Shown: piece by piece, positions 1-12,203 of the stretch
How positions within the stretch are numbered: position 1 is the stretch's first letter
Layout: the number at the start of each line of letters is the position of its first letter
Assembly (NCBI RefSeq): GCF_051020985.1
Contig: NC_135010.1
Location: 1,238,001-1,302,000 of the forward strand
Source: Nomia melanderi
Lineage: Eukaryota; Arthropoda; Insecta; Hymenoptera; Halictidae
DNA: 64,000 bases
Direction of reading: 5' to 3'
Program-made: the position numbers and the translations under genes
Notes under the pieces: generated by a model
What the model was told of the DNA's origin: nothing
Databases searched by the model: none
Seen by the model: the letters and a program-made list of their open reading frames with translations, nothing else

Positions 1-1564
1 GAACTTTACTTACGTCTCTATTCTTCCAAACCTCCCATTCACGCTGTGTGAATCGGGACGATCGTGTGCATGTAGCTTTAAACTCTGTATGTTTTGTCGA
101 TTAATTGGACCTCTTGATTTGTTTGATCGTTTTTCAAATATTAATCCAGTGATCGAAATACACATATTTATTATAAATGATTTGTCTTTCATATATGTGT
201 AATATTAAATTCAGGTGTTACATGGTTATTCAAATATCATATTAACCGTTCTCCAATATTTATGAATTAATTAATGTAATTTAGCTACATAATTATTTAT
301 TGCAAAAGCTCCAAAGTAATTTATTCAACTATAAATATTTGATTTGAAATTTACTATATTAAACTCTAATATCATTTATTACACACTCCGTTCATTACGA
401 AATCAACATGCTGTAGGAGAAAGACAACTTCATTGATGTAAACAATATTTGAATTAAACAACTTCTAACAAATTATTCGTACAGCGCACAATAACACAAT
501 GACTTAAAATCAATTCTGACGTGCAATATATGTATTCGGATACATCCATCTCACTTGTACACTTTCTAAAATACTCTGTCGTCACTATGCATTAATTTTA
601 AGTACATTTGGAATATTCTAGATTCATTTGACATGAGTGTAAAGATTAATATTTTAGGATATCAATAACCTAGAATATTCCAACATCTTAACACTTTTTC
701 TACCGAAGGTGTCAAAAGGCATTTTTTAAAATTTTAACTGAAAATTATTTTTCCAATTTAATCCGCTTGCCTCAATTGAATTTTGAACATTTCCTATAGT
801 TAATTTTACAATCGTTATTGGAAAATTCGATAGAAATAGTGTTAAACAGTTATTCATATTACACACACACACACGCACACACCACACGCGCACACACCAC
901 ACACACACGCACCACACACACACGCACACACCACACGCATACTCACGCGTTCATCTATTCACGCACACTCAGAATACAATGAGAGGAAGAGAGACAAATA
1001 CAAACATGCAATTAAAATTATTTGAATTGCAATAATTTTAACCTTCCCTTCTCAATCGTAGTACCGGTGGACATCGGTTTAGTTTTATCAATTTGAGGCA
1101 AATGAATCTTTAATTTCGTTAATTACATTAAGTCGATAAAACTATTCCGATTTCCAGCGTGTTTGAACTCATTTTAATCACAGCAATCTCAGAAATCCAC
1201 TGGCACTACGTTTGAGAAAATAAGGTAAAAAACTATTGTAATAGAAATTTTCTTTTGCATGTTTACTTGAAGCGTGCGGCAGTGCTTTGAAGTCCCGCGT
1301 CTCGACCCTTGATTTTCGACATTCTGTGTCTATCCCGCTTCCGCTATATCGATCCTCTGCCACTGTTAGGCTGTGCTCGAGTCAGTTTCTAGAAGCAAAT
1401 AGTGTCCTCCTATTTTTTCTGCTCGGTTAAATTCCACTTCTGGGACCCGAAGTTGTGAAATTTAAACGAGCATTACTGTAAAAGCAGAAGTTGTTCTGAG
1501 CGTTCTTATAAGTTCGTAAATATGATTATTGCAGTGTTTTGTTTACAGTATACTTTTATTCCAG
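1..1564. other. Non-coding sequence upstream of the first visible zinc-finger exon
   Basis: No exon could be supported here. The stretch is AT-rich with one CA-rich simple repeat near 861-948. It ends in a plausible splice acceptor (polypyrimidine stretch then CAG at 1562-1564), so it is most simply an intron of the + strand zinc-finger gene whose earlier exons lie outside the window. A more GC-rich patch near 1260-1480 could be regulatory, but nothing definite is visible. Confidence 0.5.
861..948. repeat. CA-rich microsatellite
   Basis: Imperfect (AC)n tract interrupted by CG and CC steps. A shadow reading frame made of repeated Cys-Val-Trp residues on the other strand is a by-product of the repeat and not a gene. 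Confidence 0.9.
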
Positions 1565-1954
1565 GATTCGTCAAGAAGTACAGATGAGAGTTCAAGGTTA
1601 CTGATTAAGAAAAAGAACGAGATTGGCTCGAAAAGGACAGGACTGAACGAGGGAAAGGAAACTAGGCCGTTAATGTCAAAATCCGAAAGGGCTCAATATA
1701 AACCTTTCTCTTGCGATCTTTGTACTCTAGCCTTTACACGGGCTTCTCATTTAGCTAGACATAGAAGAGTTCACACAGGAGAAAGGCCATTCGCCTGCAG
1801 CATTTGCCCACGGATGTTCGCCAGGCAAGATAAGCTGAAGCAACATTTGGATTCACATTTACAATGGCCGAAAAGGAAAAACAATTTATCGAACACAAGC
1901 TGTCAGTCGACGACATCCTCACCGAGCAAAGGAAAAAGAGGTCGACCGCGAAAG
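1565..1954 (+). CDS. C2H2 zinc-finger / AT-hook protein, internal exon
   Basis: This exon encodes a DNA-binding segment of a nuclear, probably transcription-regulating protein. Two classical C2H2 fingers (C-x2-C-x12-H-x3-H) lie at about 1709-1858 and are joined by a canonical TGERP linker. A basic stretch follows, with an AT-hook core RGRPRK at the very end of the exon (about 1934-1954). The exon starts after a CAG acceptor at 1562-1564 and ends AAG before donor GTTAGT at 1955. Both junctions are phase 0 and the frame joins cleanly to the exon at 11185. Two fingers plus an AT-hook are compatible with a BTB zinc-finger regulator, but no BTB domain is visible and upstream exons would be outside the window. 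I do not recognise the specific gene. Confidence 0.82.
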
Positions 1955-2635
1955 GTTAGTAACATTTGCACGACTTATTTTAGAAATAAATAGACATTTT
2001 TTATTAATTATATTTTTATTAATAAAACTTGTATTAATTCTCTTAGGTTAATGTTATTTTAAAAACGTTGTCACTAAAAATATAGTACAATCTCTTGTAT
2101 CCGAATGATCTGTTATCCAAATCTTCTATTATCCGAATAGAGTATTTTTTGCTTAGAGATATCTTCTCTTGTTTCGAATATTAGGTTGCTGTATAAGTTC
2201 AGTTCACTATTTTATTAATATAAACGATAAACAGTATATCGGACAGTAATATAATTTAAATGTAACTATTAGTAACAATTTTTTATTTTCAACAACTTCA
2301 AAATGTGTAGAAAAAGTTAACTAAAAACTAATATCAGCTAAGGTTGCACAACATCGAAGCAATTTATGCACTAAAACTGGCAATGAGACTTAAAAATCAA
2401 AATTGATCATAGTTATCGCATCTCATAGTCCCTAATTAGGCTTGATCCTATCGAGACGTCATCTTAAAAATGATGCAGACAATGAGGTCTGCACATAGAA
2501 TTGTGTCATTCATACATACAGTGTCCAATTGTGCCTACATAAGTATTTGCTATTCAGTTTCGAATCGTTTTGAAGACTGATGGCGAATCGCCATTCACAT
2601 TTATAACATTGTAACAAAAAATTGTCAAAATCATA

Positions 2636-2866
2636 ATTTTGAAAAATTTTATTTTACAATTTTATAAACGTGAAAGAACAATGTATTTTTGATCTAAACT
2701 ATTTTTTGCTGTCGCTTACTGTTTCAAGATACTCCACGGGAAAGAAAAATTAGTATTTCTTTCAATGGGTGGTTTTACTTCTTCAAAATGAAATTCGGCA
2801 TAATAAAATTGCAATATATTCGGTTTGATTTACTCTACTTACATACAAAGTTTCATAATTTTTTGG
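2636..2866. repeat. Single arm of the AT-rich long inverted repeat family
   Basis: This segment matches one arm of the palindrome at 38702-39171. Shared blocks in the same order include GAAAGAACAATGTATTTTT, AAGATACTCCACGGGAAAGA, a GGGTGG..CTTC block and TACTCTACTTACATACAAAG. Only one arm is present here, so it is either half an element or the progenitor unit. Confidence 0.65.
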
Positions 2867-4208
2867 TTTTTTCGAGTTCGAGAAATCGAATTTTTATCAG
2901 TTTCTGAAGAATGTATTAGTTTGATTAAAAACCAATATCAAGTTTTTGCAGTAGACAGCATCTTTTTACTTCCTAACTTTTTAAACATACACGCAGTTTA
3001 ATCATTAATGTGTAATTTAAGAAGATATTGTGCTTGTTATCACTTTCCTTGAATTAATTCTGTTTTAAAAATGAACGGTAAGGAATTATACTCTCGAGCA
3101 ATTACGCGTAAAACATAAAATAGAAATATATTGTATTTAAAATGCATTATACATGAGAACTAAAGTGTTACATGTGTGTATATCTTAAAAATACATATAC
3201 CATAAATATCTGAAGACGTGTCATCGGCATCATATAGTAAGTTTTACCGAGCAACTTCTTCGTGGTGTATATATGGTGACGTTAATGTAGGCAGTATGTC
3301 AAGTTTTAATACTCATATCTCGGTAATAGTTTATGCGAAAATAAATTCGCATTATTTTGGAAACGCTTGAATGTCAGTTACAAAAGTATAAACTAAAAAC
3401 TATACGGCTCCGTTAAAAAATTTTAATGAAACCATTGCGGGACGTTTCAAAGTCATCCCAAGATAAAAAATGACACTATGATGTATAGCATTCGATATTT
3501 AATACTTTATAACGTTTGTCGAAAACATTTTTCCATATGAGTTACATTTTTCGGGAAAATTAGGTGTTCTTAGTTAGCAAAAACATACTATATATACCGT
3601 AAATATACGGCGTATGTTTATTTTTACTACGTATTAGTATACATTTTAAATTATTTTACATTATCTTTTACGTTGAAAGTAAACAAATAAATATTCATTT
3701 TGTAACCGAACATTTTCTTCGCATTTAAGAATGTCTTTTGAAGGAGGCTATCGGTTTATAAAATTTATATCTTATCTTGGACCTTCATTTTTATCAACAT
3801 TACTTTCATTTTAAACCGGAATATTTAGACTATTGTTTGTATGATGGTATAAGAAATATAAGGATTAAGTAACGCATTTAGGAGTGTTTGTTCACAACGT
3901 TACGTGACGTTGTACGCAGCCTAGCAAATGTATAAACCAAATAAAAATAGTCAACGCTATCATGGAAATGTAAACAGTAGTAAAATTGTTTCAACGAAAA
4001 CTCAAGGAAGACAAATAAAACCATTTAACGAGAAGTCACATGAAAAATGGTAATCTCGTTTAATGAAAAGCGTTTCAATTTGAATAATCTCTATAATTTA
4101 TTATTGATAAACCTCCAGAAAATCTATTTACTTTTTTCTCGATTTTGATTGTTTTTCAGTGTGTTATAGAAATTAACACATTGAACAACTTTTTAGTCCC
4201 ACATTGTA

Positions 4209-4401
4209 TTGGGTTATCTCATAAGTAATGCGGTCGTTTATATTTCATTTATCTTGAACAATAAAGATAAATAAAACTCTTTTTTAAAAGAAATTATACT
4301 GTGTAGATACACAATTTCTAGATAATGAAGGAGAATATGTTTTAGATTAAAAACAGTTTTGTTTATCTTTATTCTTAAAAATGATTTATGGGATGACTCA
4401 A
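4209..4401. mobile_element. MITE, TTGGGT..ACTCAA family, copy 1
   Basis: About 193 bp with terminal inverted repeats: TTGGGTTATCTCATAAGTAA on the left, and the reverse complement of the right end reads TTGAGTCATCCCATAAAT. It is flanked by TA on both sides (4207-4208 and 4402-4403), as for Tc1/mariner-type insertion. It is internally similar to copies at 44352-44562 and, inverted, 58734-58946. No coding capacity. Confidence 0.75.
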
Positions 4402-4973
4402 TATATACCACTACAATAAATTCTGTCTGTAATTGTGCGTTTGTAGCATCATACACGTTAGTAATAGTGGTTGTCGATAGCCTTACGAATCTACCATTTA
4501 TGTGTTGTTTCTAGTATAGTCTAGTATACTCTGCGAGCCGGAAATAATTAAGACGAAAAAATAGGGAAACCAACAAAATAACTGAGTTTATTAACAATAA
4601 GAAAAAGGAACTATATCCTAACGAGTCGCAACTTAAACTACACACAACTTGTTGCCATCGAGGCCAACTCGCGACTCTCTCGACATAGACACTCTTTGGG
4701 ACATTCGTACTCAAAAATTTTTCTCTCCCCCACAATCATTCTTCTCACTCGCACCCTCAACAAACTCTCAAGCACACACCCCTTCGAAGCCTAATAAAAA
4801 ACCTTGGGCCTGCAACGTTGAGTAGACCACTTTTCTTCAATCGTTAGGCTTCCCTCTTTAGGGTCCTCCGCTGTCGCTAATGTTCGTATTCACACTTCTA
4901 AAAACATTATAAAACTACTCTGAAATTCTATATACTACAATAGCGTTTGTATTTTTCGACGATAACCAACTAA

Positions 4974-6296
4974 GGCCCAGTGCAGACGATCGGTTTGCGG
5001 CGAATTTCTGCAGCTTCGTCGTGTAATTGGTTACATTGAACCCATTCGTAAGGTACTCATGTTATATTAGTCGTTTTTCTCCGAATAACGTAGGTATATA
5101 CAATTAGGGGAAAATATGGAAAAACGGACCAGTCAGGTAAAATGGGACAGTAATGTTTTTTATAAATAAAATGCTTGTATCGAGTTGATATCGCATAACA
5201 TGGTCCTAATAAGTCCTCCATGTAGTTTAACATCGACTGCAAAGCGGAGCATGATTTATTTTTCGGTTAAAAGTATTGAAAAGATATTCAGCAGTATTTA
5301 TATCTGCTAACGATTAAATATATTCAGCTAACAATTTTGATTCAATAGGAATAAAGATTTTGTATTTTTGTACGATTTTATATGATTGTACAATTTTACC
5401 CTACCATTTTTGCGAAGCAGATATTTCAGTACCTTTAAAGAATCGTATTTTCCTTCGTAACTAAATATTTTTACTACAAAGATTTTTTATTTCCTTGTAG
5501 CTAAAGGTCTATTTAAGACTTCCAAAAAAGGTTATTGCGAGTCAAAAAAAAGCGTCTCATTTTACCCTAAATTTTCGCTATTTACGAATGTCTTCGAACT
5601 ATTGCGTTCATAACTTTCAAAATATAACATTCGCATAATGAATTCACTTGTATAAAGTAATGACGTAATTGACGAAAGACTCAGGTCTCAAGAACATATA
5701 AATAAATTTACAAGAAAATCTGACAATATACATGAGTAACAGATCAAGAAGAGTAAACATACCGTTTATGAGACTCACAAAATTCTTAAACCTTATAGAA
5801 CCACGTAGAGTAGGTCGGAGACTGATTAATGGTTTACTTCTTTAAGAACAAATATTATATCATAAATATCATTGATACCTAACAAAAAAAAATATATTTA
5901 TGGAAGCAAATGCATACCTATGCATAAGAAGAGTAGTTAAATAGTCATTTATCCAAAATTGAGTATACCACTAAAAACAATTGAAGGCATAGACATTTGA
6001 CAATTTAAATGACACCGATACATCTCACTCGGAATTACTCTAATCATAACATTTTAATTCATATTGATATATAGTTTCAAATACAAATGTTTCATAGTGG
6101 ATAGCAATATTGTGAGCTTCTGAAATATGGTTACCAAAAAGACTGTGCACTAGTAAAATTGTATATTTAACAACATTTAATATTTTATTTATTACAATGC
6201 ATCACAAGTCTAAGTCGTTATTCTGCGCGAATGGGTTAAGCATATGTTTTTCTACGTTGTTGCGGCAATTCGTCGCAAACCGTTAGTGTGCACCGT
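4974..6296. mobile_element. TIR element with GGCCCAGTGCA.. ends
   Basis: The left end near 4974 reads GGCCCAGTGCAGACGATCGG then TTTGCGGCGAAT. The reverse complement of the right end near 6296 reads GGTGCACACTAACGG then TTTGCGACGAAT, giving roughly 30 bp of imperfect terminal inverted repeat about 1.3 kb apart. No intact transposase frame lies between them. Shorter elements with related ends are at 26505-26672 and 44780-44979. The superfamily is unknown. Confidence 0.5.
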
Positions 6297-6929
6297 TCGT
6301 AAGGCTGGTAAGATCGATTTCTACGAACAAACAGATGAATGTTTCAGCTATGCTTGTAACTATGTCACAGGTAAACAGTTTAATACATAATTTTAAGGAA
6401 CCTGCATATATAAAGGAACATGTGAATTCAAAATGTTGATTTCTATAACATATCTAGTACTTGTACGAAGTCAAGATTCTTCGTAACGATTACTTTACTA
6501 TCTTTCCTAGATCTCATACATCCAATAAAACTGAATTCGTTCGATGCATTACCAAGAAAATGAATGCTTAAGTTTATGTTACAAATGGTGTCACCCGAAT
6601 TTGACGTGACAGTCAATGTGTTAAAAATCATTGTAATTGAAGGAGAAGTAACGATTTATTTGAGGCTTTCACAGCCAGGAATACTACGAGAAGTATTCAA
6701 AGTTTCCAGGTGTAAGCCGTGTTCGTTATGAATCGTTCCCCGACGTTTTGCTAGCATTGCAGCTGGCATCATCATCAGATACTGGTTACCCAGAATCAAT
6801 GCTCCCTACTTAACCCGTTGGCTTAATTTTCCCGATAACCTTATAATCAGTATAACCTTTTTCATATTTCTTTATGATGCAAATGGGTTAAAAATACCTT
6901 GCTCGGAGTTAAGGATGAATGAACACCAA

Positions 6930-7240
6930 TCCCGTGTTTCTAATTGGTTAGTAGATCAATGAAAAAATGAAAAGAGGTTGGTGCAAATTGAAGTTGGTAA
7001 CCACAGTTGGGATGTTTCAAGATTTCGAGTGTTTCTCTGACTTTCCACTGGTAATTTTAGTTTTGTCAAACAGGATTTTGTGTCCCGTGTTTATCTGGTG
7101 TTCGGCGACGGCTGATTGTCTGTATTTCAATCTGGAGCATTTCTCATGTTCTTTGAGTTGTGTGTTCACGCTCCTTTCAGTTTCACCGATATAAACGAAG
7201 TAACTTTTTAACAACCTTCCCTAATTGCTTTCACAATTTA
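6930..7240 (-). pseudogene. GIY-YIG domain fragment of a retroelement (Penelope-like type)
   Basis: The - strand reads a YVYIGET-type GIY-YIG core (here YFVYIGETERS) followed by a basic region and an AVAEHQINTGHKI segment, the usual continuation of GIY-YIG nuclease domains in Penelope-like retroelements. After about residue 60 the frame is broken, and a typical continuation (VRETLEILKHPN, near 7000-7060) appears in another frame. No reverse transcriptase is visible nearby, so this is a dead 3' scrap. Assignment to Penelope-like rather than another GIY-YIG retroelement is inference. Confidence 0.6.
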
Positions 7241-7628
7241 CGGAAGTCATTATGAAGGCGACAAATTAGTGATGGAGCTAACGTGAACATAGAACAACAA
7301 GTATGATGTTAATTTCCAGAATCAAACAACAAAACGTACAAAGTTTGACAAAAAATAATTTTCTCGGCTTCAATGAATTTAAACGTTTAGATCGGTAAAC
7401 ATTTGTTTCAAAAAATTGTTGCGCAATTATCTATAATATTAAAAATCGTTATTACAAATTTCACTTCAATAATTTTATTTACTTGGCAATTACTTGAATA
7501 CTGTAGTATTATTATGAGAAGCGCCTATGCACTATTATTATGAAACACAATACACTGGTCTGGGCTGTAATAGTCCAGTAATTGTGTAATTTCAGTCGTC
7601 TACTACTTAAAAAATACTTTTTCTTCTA

Positions 7629-8904
7629 TTAAATTGGTGCGCATGAAATGTCGGTTTTTCTTTCCATGTGAATGTTTGTCTCCCTATTTTCGTTACGCTT
7701 TTGTTTTTGGCATAACCTCGTTCATAGTCGCACTGTCCATTGCCAAAGTCATATTTCAAAGAAGAAAATTTTCTCAAAAGTGTTCCCTTTTGTTATTTGT
7801 TTTGAATTTTATACCGATATGAATTCAACCGATATTCGTGTAATTTCTTTATATGAGTATAAACTTAGTAATAATGCTGCAAAAGCTGCACGCAATATAA
7901 ACCAGGCGTTTGGGGAAAATACTATTAACGATCGAAAAGTGTAGCGTTGGTTTGAAAATTTTCGGTCTGGTGATTTTTTCCTACAAAATGAACCGCGTGG
8001 AAGACCCAAAACGTTTGTGAAAAATGATGCTCTGAAAGCATTGGTGGAAACGAATCCAACTGTATCTACAAGGGAACTTGCTATCAGAATGAAAGTTGAC
8101 CATACAACAATATTGCGACACCTTTCTGAAATTGGCAAGGTGAAAAAAATAGATAAGTGGGTACCGCACGAACTAACCGAGCGAAATAAGCTGAATCGGT
8201 TGAACGCATGCTCATCATTACTAACCCGATTTCATCGAGTGCCATTTTTCGATCGGATTATTACTTCTGATGAAAAATGAGTTCTTTACGACAATAGGAA
8301 AAGGTGTGCTCGGTGGCTTGATAGGGATGAGGCTTGTGCTCATACTCCAAAGCCATCACTTCATCCACGGAAAATTTTAATAACAGTTTGGTGGAATGTG
8401 ACTGGAGTAATTCACTACTCATTCCTTCGAACTGGGGAGACAATTACAGCCGAAAAGTACTGCCAGTACATTGATGAAATGCATGAAAAATTGAAAATTA
8501 TACGCCGTCGTACTTCTCCACGACAACGCTCGGCCGCATACGTCGTACAAAACAATTGCGCAATTAAATGAATTAAAATATGAAATTTTGCAGCACCCAG
8601 CTTATTCACCGGATCTTTCGCCAACCGACTTTCATTTTTTTAAACATTTAGAACAATTTTTACGGGCTAAACAGTATGAAAATGAAGACAGCCTGAAAAA
8701 TTCCATATCAGAGTTTATTGATTCTAAAGATAAGAATTTCTTTAAGACAGGCATTTATGCATTAAAATCTCGTTGGGCGTGTGTTGAAGCAAAGTGTATT
8801 GAAGCAAATGGAGCATATTTTAATTGAATAAACAACTTTTCAAAAAAGATATGCTGTTTTATATATTCACTTAAAAATCCGACATTTCATACGCACCAAC
8901 CTAA
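7629..8904 (+). mobile_element. Inactive mariner transposon
   Basis: A 1276 bp element, the usual size for mariner. The outer sequence near the left end is TTGGTGCGCATGAAATGTCGG, and the reverse complement of the right end is TTGGTGCGTATGAAATGTCGG, about 27 bp of terminal inverted repeat. The outermost bases differ (TTAAA left, TTAGG right). A TA target duplication is present at 7627-7628 and 8905-8906. It contains one degraded transposase gene and sits in the intron of the zinc-finger gene. Confidence 0.92.
7819..8827 (+). pseudogene. mariner transposase pseudogene (D,D34D type)
   Basis: The product was a cut-and-paste transposase that binds the terminal repeats and inserts at TA. Recognisable in order are the N-terminal helix-turn-helix region, the FRSGDF and GRP motifs, the TIRHL-type second helix (TTILRHL), WVPHEL, the first catalytic Asp in SDEK, the second in HDNARPH and the third in YSPDLSPTDFHFF. 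Lesions are visible: a TAG stop at 7942 where the family has Gln before RWF, a TGA stop at 8278 where it has Trp after DEK, and a frameshift with likely deletion between about 8500 and 8525 just before HDNARPH. It is non-functional. Confidence 0.92.
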
Positions 8905-9059
8905 TATTTCTATATTTCATGAAATTCAAACTGGAAAGGTTTTAAGCAATTATAAAGTAAAAGTATGGGTACAGAGAAGATAGCCCTACTAATTCCAACC
9001 ACTGTCATCTAAATGAAACTCGTTTTTATATATTGTAAGAAATCGATTTTAGGTAGGTC

Positions 9060-9063
<4 letters not shown>

Positions 9064-9102
<39 letters not shown>
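9064..9102. repeat. (TA)n microsatellite
   Basis: About 39 bp of uninterrupted TA dinucleotides. Confidence 0.95.
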
Positions 9103-9104
<2 letters not shown>

Positions 9105-10644
9105 CAATCTATTTATTTAGGGAATATGACTCCCTTAAATATTTTTCTGTTTTTGCTAAGCAAATAAACTTATTGAGATGACAAGAGTTTAACAATAATA
9201 CTCATCGATTCAGAAGAAGAATAAGTAACCAAATGTAAAAGATTTAGTATGGATCATACAATTATGTATGTAAAAATGTATGAAATGTTGCAACTAAAGT
9301 GATCTATTATATACATTTGGAAAATTTGTCAATTTCATTTACCTTTATTTGAATGAAATTTATTATTAGAAACATAATTATTCTATTGTTCGAAAATTCG
9401 GATACAAAAACTCTACTATATTTCACAACTAATGTTGTAATCTAAATTTTAATCATTTCATAATGAATAATATGTAATAGTGAATAAAAATTATATCACA
9501 CAATTTTTTCACAACAGTTTTCAGTTTTTATTACTTAATGATAGAGTATATAAAATATGTCAGCTTGAATTGTACAACCACATACAGACAGATTCTTTAA
9601 CAAAAAGTAATACACAATTACGATTTTTCCTTTGAAGTCTATTTTTCGAGAAAGTTAAATTAAAAAAGTCTTCCTATATGCGTAGACTTACTATGTTTTC
9701 AATCTAACAGTCACATATAATACATAGTATCACAAAAACTCATTAATTTGTTTATGTTAAATATTAGCAATGTTATGGTTGGGTCAATTTTATTAATAAT
9801 TTAATTCACTACATCAGCGCTTCAAGTATTAGATTAGTTATAGTCAAAGAGTTTTTTCATCTGCAATGTCGAGAAATATTACCTTATTGAAGCTTTTTAT
9901 GCGATCGTTTTAAAAATCTTGTGTATGCCAAAGGGCATACAAAATAAAAGAAAGAATCATACATGTATTTGACTAAATAAGGACACAAAATTCATTGTTA
10001 TCATCTCACACATTCGACAAAATTTTCAGCAATTCATTGATTAATGTAAGTTTTATTTTTGCTAACTTATAACATGATCAGTTAGACTGAATTCATGATA
10101 ACTGCCTACGGATATACGCGATCATTTTTTAAACTTAATTGTTTTGAGGATGGAACCTCAAATGAAAACTTGTTACTTTCTTTTCAATTTTTTCACAAGA
10201 AATCTATCCATACCCATACCAAGTCGTACAATAATATTACATCCGACACATGAAACCTCTTCGTAAGTCCTCGGTACATGTAATTATTTCCACTACAGTA
10301 GGTAGTGTCCCCTCGATACACTGCAAAGCTCCGATGACTGAAAAACGTAACCTGACCCAAAGTCAAGTGATATAAGACCAATACTAATTTGATGAATAAA
10401 CTTTCTCATTTTTTATGATTTTCCAATTAAACTTTTATCGACGCGTATGAAAGTTTTCTGATTAAAATACAATCCAACATGCTGTAATTTGTGTCATATT
10501 TACTTAATAGATGGAAAAAAATAATCATCATTCATTAACACGCTAGCGACCACTCGTCACATTGTGCGACGCTATTGATTACAGTTGCTATGATTACATT
10601 AACGCATATTTAGTGTATGATATAGCCCATTGTTGCTTTGTGTC

Positions 10645-10869
10645 TTGACACTAGAACTATTGTACCAGTCAAAATGACTGGTTTCGGTTTTTCTGTTTCA
10701 CAATTATCGGATATCTTAAAAGCATTGAATATTTGAAATGATTTTGAAAATAAATGGTTTCACTTGTAAACTATAGTGAATGTCTGAAGAAATCGAAAAT
10801 AATCTATTTTTACCATTTTTATGGGGATTACATATTAATCATATTAATGCTCGTTAGTTTTAGTGTTAA
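10645..10869. mobile_element. TTAA-flanked MITE, copy A
   Basis: 225 bp including flanks. The left end is TTGA + CACTAGAACTATTG and the right end is GTTAGTTTTAGTG + TTAA. The ends match the family seen at 27194, 46061, 51992 and 63682, whose ends are TTAACACTAAAACTACC. TTAA duplications point to piggyBac-type mobilisation. A small palindrome, ACCAGTCAAAATGACTGGT, sits near the left end. No coding capacity. Confidence 0.7.
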
Positions 10870-11184
10870 ATGTGTAAAAATTATATGAATGACGTATCAC
10901 GTGAAACAATTGCAAAAAGGCACGGTCTATAGTGATGGTATTTTAAATTTGACTGTGATCGCAAAAGTGTTAAAGTAGGAAACATTAAAATTATCTGGCT
11001 ACACTGTTATTTTAATTAGGATAACCTCACAATTAAAATAGCAATAGTTTCATTTAACAAATATGAAAAATAAAAAAGTTTTATTGTGGATTATTTTCTC
11101 GTTGATGTTTTTTTTATCATTCCATTTTGATTAGTGTCATTTCAATAAGTGATGTTCAATCTATCAATTATTATTTTTGGGCAG

Positions 11185-11454
11185 GTGAACTTGGAGCAAT
11201 CGGCCATGGAAGAGATTCTGAAATTCGGCGAATTCAGTTCCTTGCTGAATAAATCTCATTCTGCCAATTCGTCAGACAAAAGCGAGGAATTTGCTGGCAC
11301 AGATAACCAAAGAAAACTTGATGATCAGAAGGAGGACACTATGGAACAGAGAGACGAAGAAAAGGAAAAGGACGGAGATACAGATATGGATGTGGACAAG
11401 AATAAGGACAGTTACGGTTGTCAAGTCGGAAACGGTAAAGAAGACAATGTTTAA
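11185..11454 (+). CDS. C2H2 zinc-finger / AT-hook protein, terminal exon
   Basis: The exon begins after the acceptor TTTTGGGCAG at 11175-11184 and continues the frame of the exon ending at 1954 (AAG | GTG AAC). It encodes about 89 residues ending at TAA 11452-11454. The product starts with a short hydrophobic segment (EEILKFGEFSSLLN) and then becomes strongly acidic and charged (DEEKEKDGDTDMDVDKNKD), a typical disordered tail of a nuclear regulator. No known domain is visible. Because the fingers and AT-hook are in the previous exon, this is the C-terminus. It could be an isoform-specific tail, since the preceding intron is very long. Confidence 0.78.
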   Translation: MNLEQSAMEEILKFGEFSSLLNKSHSANSSDKSEEFAGTDNQRKLDDQKEDTMEQRDEEKEKDGDTDMDVDKNKDSYGCQVGNGKEDNV

Positions 11455-12197
11455 GATACTTCTTTCGATCTTTGTCGAAACTTTCACAAGGAATATTTTT
11501 CCATGAGTAAGAGGAAGCACCTAATCTATACTTATTGTTATATAAAGTGTTGGAAACTGTCGAACTTTTTTCAATCGATATCGCTATCGGGAGATACATT
11601 TTTCAAATTTTTTCTTCTTCATACTAAACGCAAGGTGTTGTACAATTGCCCGGTTGCAGTGATATTCTTTGAAACTGTAACTTGATTCAGACTCAGTGAA
11701 TATTTTATAGTTATTTAAGATTGAACGATCAGTTAGTCATTTAATATCAGAAACTTGAATTCCTTTCGGTATAAATTTGTACTTTCAGAACAGTATAAAA
11801 GACTATCAAATGATTTTTATATTTGTAAAAGGATTATCTGTAGCTAGAAATATTTTTGCTATCGATAATGCTAATTGAAAATGTACTGTTTCGGAATTAA
11901 GTACATATTAAATACTATAAACACAAAAGCATAGGATCATTTTTGGATGAAACGAAAATCGTTATTACAACACATGCTCTTTTATTAGGTGCAATTTATA
12001 TCAATTTTAAAATTAAATTTTAGTGGCATATTATTTCTTCATACGAAGCCTCACTTTAAAATCGATTATTATTACACTTGTTGCTATATTACAAAATCAT
12101 TTTTCATTTTAATTACAGTTTACTTTACATGCAATTTCCCCCTTGTAAAGTCGCGTGACATGAGAAATTTGGCGGGACGCTCGGGAATACTCCTATA

Positions 12198-12203
12198 AAT
12201 AAA
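12198..12203 (+). promoter_or_regulatory. Candidate polyadenylation signal of the zinc-finger gene
   Basis: AATAAA about 745 bases after the stop codon, followed by a T-rich stretch (TGCTGTTTTGTTTTTGTTC). In an AT-rich genome such a hexamer is common, so this is only the most plausible site. Confidence 0.3.

Larger units (their letters stand above)
1955..11184 (+). other. 9.2 kb intron of the zinc-finger gene
   Basis: Bounded by GTTAGT at the 5' end and TTTTGGGCAG at the 3' end, both phase 0. The interior carries an inverted-repeat arm, a MITE, a long TIR element, a GIY-YIG retroelement scrap, a dead mariner, a TA microsatellite and a TTAA MITE, each listed separately. No coding exon is supported inside it, although a small alternative exon cannot be excluded. 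Confidence 0.75.

Noticed and set aside
726..929. Open frame with repeated Cys-Val-Trp
   Set aside because: Produced by the CA-rich microsatellite.
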